DNA of 64,000 nucleotides from assembly GCF_008329715.1 (NCBI RefSeq), contig NZ_VTSR01000017.1, forward strand, positions 62,001 to 126,000, read 5' to 3'. This DNA is from Gimesia chilikensis (GTDB lineage Bacteria > Planctomycetota > Planctomycetia > Planctomycetales > Planctomycetaceae). The translations under genes were made by a program, and so were the position numbers. This document shows, piece after piece, positions 8,811-16,151 of this stretch (position 1 is its first letter; the number at the start of each line of letters is the position of its first letter). The notes beneath the pieces are model-generated. The model was given only the letters and a program-made list of their open reading frames with translations. It was not told the origin of the DNA and made no database searches.

Positions 8811-9623
8811 TTACCGGGCCAGGTAATAAGAGGGATTTGATGTAAAGCGTTCCCGCTCTGCATCACTGGAGAAGAACACCAGACGTTCCCGATAGACGCC
8901 CCCTGCGTAGGGATCACCTTCGACAGATTGATTTCGTTCCAGTTTCGATACACGACACTGTCCATCGAAAGCCGGCCAGTATTCCATCGGGTTCGCATCA
9001 AACTTCTGTTTGTGTTCAAGAGAAGCGAAGCAGAGCTTACGTCCTTTGAATTCCGAAGTGAACTGGGCATTCCCTTCCCGCAGTTCCTGGTCGTCGAGCA
9101 TGCTGACCAGACAGACCCCTTTGAAAGCAAACTCGGGAGCCACTTCCTTCTGGCTCATTTTCTTGATTTCTGCTGTCTGGGCTTTCTCAGGAGCAGCCTG
9201 CTCATGATTCACCAGGCAGATTTTCTGCAAGTGTCCCGACATTTCGCGGGCAGCCACATAACCTGACAGCTTTTTGACCACCTTCAGCTCAGGGGAAATG
9301 ATGACCGTGGTAGGCAGACCGGCGACACCGATGGCTTCGACGAATTCCGGATTTTCATCCGCATCCACGCGGAGTGGAATGAAACAGGAATTGATGTGCT
9401 TAATCACCTTCTGATCTTTGAAGGTTTCCTTATCCATTTTATGACAGTAGCCACACCAGCTGGCTCCAATCTGAATGAACATCGATTTGTCCTGAGCGCG
9501 GGCCTGCAGGGCAGCCTGCTTCAGGTTGGTTTGCCAGCTGATTTCATCCGCTCTTAAGGCGGGAGTGAAAGACTGAATAAAAACAAAACTTAATGTCAGA
9601 ACGAGTAAGTTCCTGGCGCGCAT
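8811..9623 (-). CDS. Secreted thioredoxin-fold protein fused to two YHS-like modules
   Basis: A 270-residue exported protein. A signal peptide spans about residues 1-25 (ends ALRA). A thioredoxin domain (about 27-135) carries the redox motif WCGYC (C57, C60) and the cis-proline in GLPTT (P104). A short linker leads to two YHS-like modules (about 168-218 and 221-268), related to those in the convergent neighbour; in these only single Cys residues open each module, so the CxxC is lost. A periplasmic disulfide or metal-relay role is plausible. The fusion is unusual, since thioredoxin folds and YHS modules are normally separate. Confidence 0.85.
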   Translation of the reverse strand: MRARNLLVLTLSFVFIQSFTPALRADEISWQTNLKQAALQARAQDKSMFIQIGASWCGYCHKMDKETFKDQKVIKHINSCFIPLRVDADENPEFVEAIGVAGLPTTVIISPELKVVKKLSGYVAAREMSGHLQKICLVNHEQAAPEKAQTAEIKKMSQKEVAPEFAFKGVCLVSMLDDQELREGNAQFTSEFKGRKLCFASLEHKQKFDANPMEYWPAFDGQCRVSKLERNQSVEGDPYAGGVYRERLVFFSSDAERERFTSNPSYYLAR

Positions 9624-10215
9624 AACAATCCCTTATGAAAGTAGCCCAAAAATTCCTGCACGCTTTACATATCGGACAGATTTGATGATTCGTTCAGTTT
9701 GCAGGATTATTCTGGATCAGATTTTTGTAATTGATTTGAGGTTTAGAACGATTCGTAAGCTCAGATAAACACTGAGGATAACGCAGGGGATTTATCCCCC
9801 CCAGTTTCACAGTGCGACCGCTTTTGCAGGGTAGGTTGTGTCGGTAGTTTTTTCAGAGTTATCAACATACTTCATACGTAAAGTATTCAGATTTTATTGG
9901 ATAATTTTGTCATAAATCCGTCTGTGATGAAGATCGTCTTTCTGTCCGTCAGGGACTGTAAAACAGCTTACAAAAGCAGTTCCAGCAGGCAGGACTTGCC
10001 TGTGACTTGAATACTCAAACTCTGAAATTCATGGAGTTTACAGCGCAGATTATAAGAGCAGGAGAAGGGGGATTTTTCTTTGATTTCCCGTATCCGCAGT
10101 TTAAATTCAGAGTCAAATGTGAGATAACTCACAGAACAATTGAGGAGCGGGTTTTAGTCTTAACTCCTTGTCTGAAATTTCATTCTTTCCTGCGATAGAA
10201 ACGTTGAGGTATTCC
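9624..10215. other. Intergenic region, 592 nt, upstream of the bufferin-like operon
   Basis: AT-rich spacer between divergent genes. It holds a 14-nt palindrome GGGGATTTATCCCC (9786-9799) and a CRP/FNR-like site at 10118-10133 (separate entry). A 63-codon frame at 10007-10198 has no ribosome site and looks spurious. A GAGGT ribosome site at 10206-10210 serves the precursor gene. Confidence 0.5.
10118..10133. promoter_or_regulatory. CRP/FNR-family-like operator
   Basis: TGTGA-GATAAC-TCACA is a perfect match to the E. coli CRP half-sites TGTGA-N6-TCACA, flanked by AAA on the left. It is about 83 nt upstream of the bufferin-like precursor start, a reasonable position for an activator or repressor. 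The planctomycete regulator that would bind it is not in this window. Confidence 0.45.
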
Positions 10216-10743
10216 ATGAAACGCCCTGATCTCAATCGACGTGATTTTAATCGAATGACACTCGCCGCCTTTGGTGGGATGGTCGCTGGCTCGATGACGG
10301 GTTGTCAGCCGAAATCAGATCCAGCTCCTCAGACTCCAGAAGCCGGTAGTTCGACTTCTGAGGGTCACGATGATCACGACCACGATCATGCCGATGATGC
10401 AGGAGCGGCAAAGGGAAATAAAGATGTCAGCCTGCTGATGAAAGAGCCACACGTCTGTCGTGGACTGAATACCTGCAAAGGAACTAACGCAGGCATTAAA
10501 AATGACTGTGCTGGCCTGGGTGCCTGTGCTTCTGTCGCCGAGCATGCCTGCTCTGGTCAGAATGAGTGCAAAGGCCAGGGTGGCTGTGGCACCAACCCCG
10601 GTATGAATTCCTGTAAAGGAAAAGGGGGCTGTCATATTCCGCTGATGGAAGGTGCCTGGAAACTGGCCCGCGCTGAATTCGAAAAAGCGATGGAAAAAGC
10701 CGGCAAGAAAGTCGGTCCCGCTCCAGAACCTAAAAAAGAGTAA
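10216..10743 (+). CDS. Bufferin-like (BufA2-type) RiPP precursor, Tat/lipoprotein leader, Cys- and His-rich
   Basis: A 175-residue precursor. The N-terminus has a twin-arginine motif (RRDFNRM, residues 8-14), a hydrophobic stretch and a lipobox ending at C30 (GSMTGC). A His/Asp cluster follows (HDDHDHDH near 51-58). The core (81-142) holds nine Cys in repeated C-x-G-x-N-x-C-K-G and GQGGC/GKGGC patterns, and the tail has the FEKAMEKAGKKVGPAP type seen in BufA2. Bufferins are copper-binding peptides whose cysteines are modified by the MNIO enzyme, encoded just downstream. ATG 10216 has GAGGT upstream; the earlier in-frame start at 10168 would spoil the Tat leader. Confidence 0.85.
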   Translation: MKRPDLNRRDFNRMTLAAFGGMVAGSMTGCQPKSDPAPQTPEAGSSTSEGHDDHDHDHADDAGAAKGNKDVSLLMKEPHVCRGLNTCKGTNAGIKNDCAGLGACASVAEHACSGQNECKGQGGCGTNPGMNSCKGKGGCHIPLMEGAWKLARAEFEKAMEKAGKKVGPAPEPKKE

Positions 10744-10764
10744 TCTCGCATAAAGTAAAATTCG

Positions 10765-10807
10765 ACAGGCTCCTGATCCAGCACATTGGATCAGGAGCCT
10801 GTTTTTT
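10765..10807 (+). terminator. Strong hairpin-T terminator/attenuator between precursor and MNIO genes
   Basis: A perfect 16-bp stem (10765-10780 with 10787-10802), a 6-nt loop and six T residues (10802-10807) lie 21 nt after the precursor stop and about 60 nt before the DUF692 start. This is a textbook intrinsic terminator. Partial read-through would give much more precursor mRNA than enzyme mRNA, as is common for RiPPs. Confidence 0.85.
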
Positions 10808-10869
10808 GAGCCAGATCACCACACTGTAAACACAACAGCACCCGGGAAATCGCTCAGAGGGAAAGACGA

Positions 10870-11793
10870 ATGACAGAGCCGCGTCTTGGACATGAAAATC
10901 TCGGACTGGGAGTCGGTCTGCGGACCGTTCACTTCTCACACATTCTGGAACATCAGCCGCAAGTCGACTGGTTCGAAATCATTTCCGAAAACTTCATGGA
11001 TTCACAGGGACGCCCCCGCCACGTTCTGGAGCAGATTGCAGAGCGCTACCCGATCGTCATGCATGGGGTCTCCCTCTCAATCGGCAGCACCGATCCCCTC
11101 AATCGGGACTATCTCCATAAACTGAAAACACTGGCCAACTCAGTTAATGCCCGCTGGATTTCAGACCATGTCTGCTGGACGGGAGTGGCAGGTCGGAACA
11201 CCCACGACCTCCTGCCGATTCCCTACACTGAAGCGACGCTGACGCATATCGTCGAACGGATTCGTACTGTTCAGGAGATTCTTGAACGGCCCCTGATCCT
11301 CGAAAATCCGAGCAGCTATCTCGAGTTTCAAGATTCGACCATGAGTGAGTGTGAATTTATCTGTCGCATGGCGGAAGAAGCCGATTGTGGACTGCTGCTG
11401 GATGTCAATAACGTCTATGTCTCGAGCGTGAATCATGAATTTGATCCCGTCTCTTACGTAGAGTCAATTCCAGCAGAACGCGTCGTGCAGTGTCACCTGG
11501 CGGGCCACACGAACTGTGGCACGCATCTGATTGATACTCACAACGGCCATGTGGTGAATCCGGTCTGGAACCTGTTTCAATTGCTACATCACCGTACGGG
11601 AGGCGTGGCAACACTGCTGGAATGGGACGCTGACATTCCCCCTTTCCCGACCGTGCACGCGGAAGTCTTAAAAGCCCGGCAATACATGGATGAAAACCTG
11701 GTCATCCCAGCGCAGGATTCCCCGGAAAGTGGGTCTATCCAGTCTGAGGCAATCCCGCATCCGGCTTCATTTATCGCGGCAGAATTCGAATGA
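10870..11793 (+). CDS. DUF692/MNIO-family multinuclear iron oxidase (BufB-like)
   Basis: A 307-residue TIM-barrel enzyme of the DUF692 (MNIO) family. These use two or three iron ions to modify cysteines of RiPP precursors, for example to thiooxazoles in bufferins. Metal-ligand segments are visible in order: MHGVSLS, SDHVCW, ENPSSY, LDVNNVYVSSVNH, CHLAGHT, IDTHNGHV and EWDADIPPF. Length is normal for the family. The stop overlaps the next start by 4 nt, so it is translationally coupled to the DUF2063 partner. The substrate is very likely the Cys-rich product of the gene just upstream. Confidence 0.92.
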   Translation: MTEPRLGHENLGLGVGLRTVHFSHILEHQPQVDWFEIISENFMDSQGRPRHVLEQIAERYPIVMHGVSLSIGSTDPLNRDYLHKLKTLANSVNARWISDHVCWTGVAGRNTHDLLPIPYTEATLTHIVERIRTVQEILERPLILENPSSYLEFQDSTMSECEFICRMAEEADCGLLLDVNNVYVSSVNHEFDPVSYVESIPAERVVQCHLAGHTNCGTHLIDTHNGHVVNPVWNLFQLLHHRTGGVATLLEWDADIPPFPTVHAEVLKARQYMDENLVIPAQDSPESGSIQSEAIPHPASFIAAEFE

Positions 11794-12671
11794 GTCAGCA
11801 ACCACGCCATCTGGATCAGATTCAGCGCTGGATGCAGGCCGTAATTACCTGGCCGGGAGAAATCCAGGACGGAATTGCTTCAGAGGATGCGCAGTCTGCG
11901 ATCCCTCTCAACCCTGATGAACTGGAAACCCTGATTACCCGCTCCAGTCAATTGACCAGTCAGGAACGAATCGGAATCTATGCCAACGCCTATTATGCCC
12001 GGTTACTGGAATGCCTGAGTGAGGAATACCCGGCACTAGTCGCGGTTCTGGGAGAGACCGCATTTGGGGCTTTCTGTATGCAATATCTGCAGTCATGTCC
12101 CTCAACCAGTTATACCCTGGGGGACCTGGGCGCCCAGTTCCCTGAATTCCTCTCAGAAAACAGACCGGCTCGGGAACAGACAGACGAACCGGACTGGACC
12201 GTTTTCCTCGTGGAAGTCGCAACGCTGGAGCGACTTTACAGCGAAGTCTTCGATGGACCGGGCATCGAGCAGACGCCCCTGTTGACGCCGGAAAAACTGA
12301 ACTCCCTCTCTCCCGAAGAGTTACCAGAACTGAAACTGCAGTTAGCACCCTGCTTCCGTCTGTGCCGGTTCCACTATCCTGTGCACGAATTCATTACCTC
12401 TGTCCGGAAGGCAGAAGAGCCAGCCATTCCGGCCCCCCAGACCACCTGGCTGGCGATCACCCGCCGCAACTTTATTGTCCGACGCGAGAGCATTTCCGAG
12501 CCTGAATACTTACTGCTTTCACAATTGCAGGACGGACGGAGAATCGGAGAAGCGATCGCCGTGCTGATAGAAGCAAAACTGCTGGATCCGGAAGATCTCG
12601 TCGCTCATCTGCACGAGTGGTTTCGCCACTGGACTGCCGCGGCGTTCATCATTGGATTTACTACTGAGTAA
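11790..12671 (+). CDS. DUF2063-family MNIO partner protein (BufC-like)
   Basis: A 293-residue protein with the N-terminal DUF2063 (putative DNA-binding) fold: LDQIQRWMQ near residue 6, then RIGIYANAYYARLLECLSEEYPAL near residues 57-80, the family signature. The C-terminal half has a winged, RRE-like region with YLLLSQLQDGRRIGEA near residue 238. In bufferin operons this protein binds the precursor leader and presents it to the MNIO enzyme. It is coupled by 4-nt overlap to the DUF692 gene. No DoxX or other fourth operon gene follows. Confidence 0.88.
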   Translation: MSQQPRHLDQIQRWMQAVITWPGEIQDGIASEDAQSAIPLNPDELETLITRSSQLTSQERIGIYANAYYARLLECLSEEYPALVAVLGETAFGAFCMQYLQSCPSTSYTLGDLGAQFPEFLSENRPAREQTDEPDWTVFLVEVATLERLYSEVFDGPGIEQTPLLTPEKLNSLSPEELPELKLQLAPCFRLCRFHYPVHEFITSVRKAEEPAIPAPQTTWLAITRRNFIVRRESISEPEYLLLSQLQDGRRIGEAIAVLIEAKLLDPEDLVAHLHEWFRHWTAAAFIIGFTTE

Positions 12672-13023
12672 GCGGAGCAACTGCTGATCATAGAGCGGAT
12701 TTCCGGGACTTGAGACGAAATCAAGCGAATTCAATTTTTGCTTCAAAATCGCGCCTGTTGAAAAGAATGGACAATTTAGATAGTCTGGCAAAAGATTTAG
12801 TGCTCAAAATCAAGGGAATATCGGCTTCGCAGACAGATACAAATCAACGAATCAGTATGTATTGTCGTCTGACAGGTCCCCGCCTCAAAGCACCCGCGTG
12901 CCCCGCATTGACACAAAAACGGCTCGGAATTACAGTCCCGACTTATAAAAATTACACACGGAAAATTCTTTAGCTTATTTTCAAGAAATAATCAGCAGCG
13001 GGGCTGTCAGGGAGGGCAGCAAT
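12672..13023. other. Intergenic region, 352 nt, with a promoter for the amidase gene
   Basis: It contains no convincing gene; an 87-codon frame at 12710-12973 lacks a ribosome site and has no protein-like pattern. The only element I can support is the promoter at 12908-12936, listed separately. Confidence 0.5.
12908..12936 (+). promoter_or_regulatory. Sigma70-like promoter
   Basis: TTGACA (12908-12913), a 17-nt spacer and TACAGT (12931-12936). The -35 box is perfect and the spacing optimal; the -10 box is weak. It lies about 90 nt upstream of the amidase gene start (13024). Confidence 0.45.
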
Positions 13024-13761
13024 ATGAAGGGCATCATCATGTGTTGTGTTGCAATGTTGCCAGCCTTTGAAATCGCGGGGTGTACGCAACGAAACTCCCT
13101 GCCTCCTGTGACTATTAATTCCCCCGCTCCCATGCCAGCCCCTCAATACCCGGCTCAAGCAGCAAAGCCAGCTCCCACCGGGCCCCTGTTTACTACGCCT
13201 CCGACGATTGCAATCGAACCGTCCAACCCCTGGAAACCTGAAGCAGAGGTGCGTGACTGGGAATATATTGTCATCCATCACACCGCGTCGTCATCAGGCA
13301 GTGTCGAAAGCATTCACGAACTGCATAGCAAGAAAAAGGATAAATCCGGTAATTCCTGGCTGGGAATCGGATATCACTTCGTGATTGGCAATGGCAACGG
13401 TATGCCCGACGGAGAGATCGAATCCACCTTCCGCTGGCGTGAGCAGATGCATGGTGCTCATGCGGGAAATAATGCCTACAACCAGAAAGGGATCGGGATT
13501 TGTCTGGTTGGAAATTTTGAAAATGAACCTCCCACAGACGCACAAATGGCGGCTGTGAAGAAGCTCGTGGGAGTACTCAAAGCGGAATACAATATCTCCA
13601 GCCAGAACGTACAGGGACACCGCGATGTGAAAGCGACCGCCTGCCCGGGGAAATACTTCCCTATGAGCGAAGTCGCCTCCGCCGTTGATCTGCCTGTGCT
13701 GGGATCAACGTCCCCACCTGAACCTACGAAAAAACCTGAGATCGAACTGGCTCAGGAATAG
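13024..13761 (+). CDS. N-acetylmuramoyl-L-alanine amidase (Amidase_2/PGRP type), lipoprotein
   Basis: A 245-residue cell-envelope enzyme that cleaves the amide bond between N-acetylmuramic acid and the stem peptide. The N-terminus is a lipoprotein signal (lipobox EIAGC) followed by a Pro-rich linker to about residue 70. The zinc-binding and catalytic features are present: VIHHTAS (His near residue 84), GYHFVIG (Tyr), GAHAG (His), GHRDV and ACPGKYF (Cys as third ligand, as in PGRPs). It supports the presence of peptidoglycan. Upstream is a good sigma70-like promoter. Confidence 0.88.
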   Translation: MKGIIMCCVAMLPAFEIAGCTQRNSLPPVTINSPAPMPAPQYPAQAAKPAPTGPLFTTPPTIAIEPSNPWKPEAEVRDWEYIVIHHTASSSGSVESIHELHSKKKDKSGNSWLGIGYHFVIGNGNGMPDGEIESTFRWREQMHGAHAGNNAYNQKGIGICLVGNFENEPPTDAQMAAVKKLVGVLKAEYNISSQNVQGHRDVKATACPGKYFPMSEVASAVDLPVLGSTSPPEPTKKPEIELAQE

Positions 13762-13818
13762 GCCTACCAGACAACCCCACATTTAAGACTACCCCCTGAT
13801 TCACTCACTGAAAGCAAA

Positions 13819-14595
13819 ATGAAAATGGATTATTCTCAACGTCTTAAATGGATTGAACATATTTTACAGACAGAGAGCAGAGGGTTAGACCGTCTCAATT
13901 CTTCAGGCAGCAACTCGGAACCGACCTCGGATACAGAGACCACTCTGAATCTGCCCCTGAAGCATATTTCCCTGTTCCGCCCCGAACATTACCAGTCAGG
14001 CTACGCTTATCCGCTCGTAATCTGGCTGCATCCAGATTGTGGCTCAGAACACGACCTGCATACGGTAATGCCTGAAATCAGTACCCGAAACTACCTGGGA
14101 CTCTCATTTCGGGCTCCAGCCATCGACCCCAAAACACCACAGAACGGCTATCGCTGGCCCGACAGCCAGCTGTTTATCGAGTTGTTTCTCAGTCAGGTGG
14201 AACAAACGGTTGAAGAATTGAAAAAGGTATTCCACATCCATCCCGATCGGATTTATCTGGCAGGGAAGGGCACCGGTTGTTCAATTGCCACCCGCCTGCT
14301 GCTGCAGTCAGAGAACCTGTTTGCAGGAGCTGCTCTCCTGGAGGGACATTTCAGCAAGCACGATTTCCAGTATCAGGAAACCGGTGATCTCGCAGGGAAA
14401 CGGATTCTGCTGGATCCACAGCACTCCCAGCAGCCCTTGTCCACACAGCGACTGATGCGACTCTGGAAAACCAGAGGCGCGGACGTCCAACTCCCGCATC
14501 CGTCTCAGCATTCAGTACAAAACCAGGGCCGCGAACTCCTGCGGGCCCTCGATTACTGGATCATGGAAGGAATTTCCACTGCGAAGCTGGCCTGA
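13819..14595 (+). CDS. Alpha/beta-hydrolase fold protein, phospholipase/carboxylesterase-like, apparently lacking the catalytic Ser
   Basis: A 258-residue protein with the feruloyl/phospholipase-carboxylesterase layout: PLVIWLHPDCGSEHDL (oxyanion strand and loop, near residue 71), RWPDSQ, a long helix (QVEQTVEELKKVFHIHPDRIYLAG) and the nucleophile elbow region LAGKGTGCS near residue 155. In active members this elbow is GxSxG (for example GFSQG); here the Ser position is Gly. The usual catalytic Asp segment is also unclear. It may be an inactive relative, perhaps a binding protein. It has no signal peptide. Fold assignment is good, function unknown. Confidence 0.7.
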   Translation: MKMDYSQRLKWIEHILQTESRGLDRLNSSGSNSEPTSDTETTLNLPLKHISLFRPEHYQSGYAYPLVIWLHPDCGSEHDLHTVMPEISTRNYLGLSFRAPAIDPKTPQNGYRWPDSQLFIELFLSQVEQTVEELKKVFHIHPDRIYLAGKGTGCSIATRLLLQSENLFAGAALLEGHFSKHDFQYQETGDLAGKRILLDPQHSQQPLSTQRLMRLWKTRGADVQLPHPSQHSVQNQGRELLRALDYWIMEGISTAKLA

Positions 14596-14805
14596 GTCAG
14601 GTTCTCTGCCGCAGTTGATTACGCCCGTACAGTTTCAATTACGACGATTAATCGGTTTATGCCGAAGTTTCCTGTCGTAATGCGTCCGGTCTGGCCGATG
14701 AATTAACTGGAACCCGGTACCGACACCGGAGTCCGACTGCTGAAATTTACGGGCAGCCCTGTGTGGACTGTTCGCTTTATTCTACCGACCGGCAAGGAGA
14801 GAACT

Positions 14806-15114
14806 ATGATGGTGCGGCGTCTCATGCTCGCAGGGTTGTTCCTGTTTGTGGTTGGGTTGGCCACGTCTATTTTTTCCCCTGCTGATGCACTGGCAGCCGG
14901 ACGCGGACAACCAACCGACTGGAAACGATTCTACTATTACCCCTATGTCTATTATCCCCAGAACTTCCAGCGACCTCAGGGGAGCTATGACAATCTCTAT
15001 TACCGCTATCCGGAAAATATGAGAATCCCGGTTTACAACAAAGACTGGCACAACTTCTACCCAAGTGAACGTCCTTACCACAAAGGCAATCACTTCTATC
15101 TGGACGTCTTTTAA
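14806..15114 (+). CDS. Small secreted Tyr/Pro-rich protein
   Basis: A 102-residue exported protein. A basic start (MMVRRLM), a hydrophobic segment and an A-L-A-A type cleavage site near residue 30 form a signal peptide. The mature part is short and unusually rich in Tyr, Pro, Asn and Phe (WKRFYYYPYVYYPQNF, then DNLYYRYPENMRIPVY), suggesting a structural envelope protein. I do not recognise a family. ATG 14806 follows AAGGAGA by a few nt; the upstream GTG at 14761 would put a poor N-terminus in front of the signal peptide. A strong terminator follows. Confidence 0.7.
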   Translation: MMVRRLMLAGLFLFVVGLATSIFSPADALAAGRGQPTDWKRFYYYPYVYYPQNFQRPQGSYDNLYYRYPENMRIPVYNKDWHNFYPSERPYHKGNHFYLDVF

Positions 15115-15162
15115 AAGACTCCCTGCGTGACTCTCTATAGCACGCCCCGTGATCTGAACACC

Positions 15163-15193
15163 AAAGCCTGCGAAGTATTTCGCAGGCTTTTTT
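15163..15193 (+). terminator. Intrinsic terminator
   Basis: AAAGCCTGCGAA (15163-15174) pairs fully with TTCGCAGGCTTT (15179-15190) around a 4-nt loop and is followed by T residues to 15193. It ends the small secreted protein transcript. Confidence 0.85.
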
Positions 15194-15373
15194 AATTCCC
15201 CTCTGAGAACGGAATTTCCAGTCAGTTCCACTTTCCACAATCGACGCTGACATTCTAAAATTATCCCAGAATGAATCCTGGCTCAGGAATCACAGTTTCA
15301 CTTTCCGCAGGCGGTAGACATCCTCTGACCAGCCCTCCGATCCCAATTCAAAACGCCCGGCAGTTACAGCTTT

Positions 15374-16120
15374 ATGTCAAACGAAAAAACGGAAGGTGTC
15401 ATCATTCGACTGGCCGACTTCAGCGAGTCGAGCAAAGTGGTTACCTGGTTTACGCGGGACTTTGGGAAAACTGCGTGTCTGGCGAAAGGTGCCAAGCGGC
15501 TGAAAAGCTCATTTGAGGCTGCTATTGACTTACTTGCCACATGTCGGATAGTCTTCATCCGAAAATCTTCCGGCGGGCTCGATATTCTCACCGAAGCCCA
15601 GCTCGTGAATCGTTTTCGACCTTATCCTGGAAATCTGTCTCACCTGTATGTGGGGTATTATATCGCAGAACTGCTGGATGCTCTGACCGAGGAGTACGAT
15701 CCTCACCCGGAGCTGTACGACGCAGTCTGCGAAACAATACAGCACCTGCAGGAACAAGACGATTTCCAGAAACCTTTGATTAAATTTGAATTAACCATAT
15801 TAGAGGAGATCGGTCAGCTTCCTCAGTTCGAATACTGTGCCGGCTGTAACGGCGAACTGGGGCCTGCTGAAGCGTATCTCTATGATGCCCATAACGGCGG
15901 AGTGTATTGCCGGGATTGTGAACAGCAGAGACACGGAAATGTGCGTGTCTCGCGGGGAACCATCTCGGTACTGCAGAAACTGTCAACTGAAAAAACGGTA
16001 CTGTCCCAGCGACTGAACCTGTCCCTTCAACAACAACGCGAGATTCGACACCTGCTGTCAACTACCATGTCCCATATCCTGGGGCGTCGCCCCAAAATGG
16101 CGTCCTACCTCAAACTGTAA
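15374..16120 (+). CDS. recO: DNA repair protein RecO
   Basis: A 248-residue cytosolic protein of the RecFOR pathway, which loads RecA onto single-stranded DNA at gaps. The N-terminal OB fold begins with EGVIIRLADFSESSKVVTWF and GKTACLAKGAKR. The C-terminal helical domain has the zinc-finger cysteines CAGC near residue 155 and CRDC near residue 179. Length is standard. A BamD-like lipoprotein gene follows 31 nt later on the same strand, so the two may be co-transcribed. Confidence 0.9.
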   Translation: MSNEKTEGVIIRLADFSESSKVVTWFTRDFGKTACLAKGAKRLKSSFEAAIDLLATCRIVFIRKSSGGLDILTEAQLVNRFRPYPGNLSHLYVGYYIAELLDALTEEYDPHPELYDAVCETIQHLQEQDDFQKPLIKFELTILEEIGQLPQFEYCAGCNGELGPAEAYLYDAHNGGVYCRDCEQQRHGNVRVSRGTISVLQKLSTEKTVLSQRLNLSLQQQREIRHLLSTTMSHILGRRPKMASYLKL

Positions 16121-16151
16121 TCAATTCATTTTCCTCAGGTGGAAGTCACGG

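Noticed and set aside
10007-10198. 63-codon frame upstream of the precursor gene
   Set aside because: No ribosome site, no protein-like pattern, lies in the AT-rich regulatory spacer.
12710-12973. 87-codon frame between the buf operon and the amidase gene
   Set aside because: No ribosome site or family pattern; it overlaps the promoter at 12908-12936.
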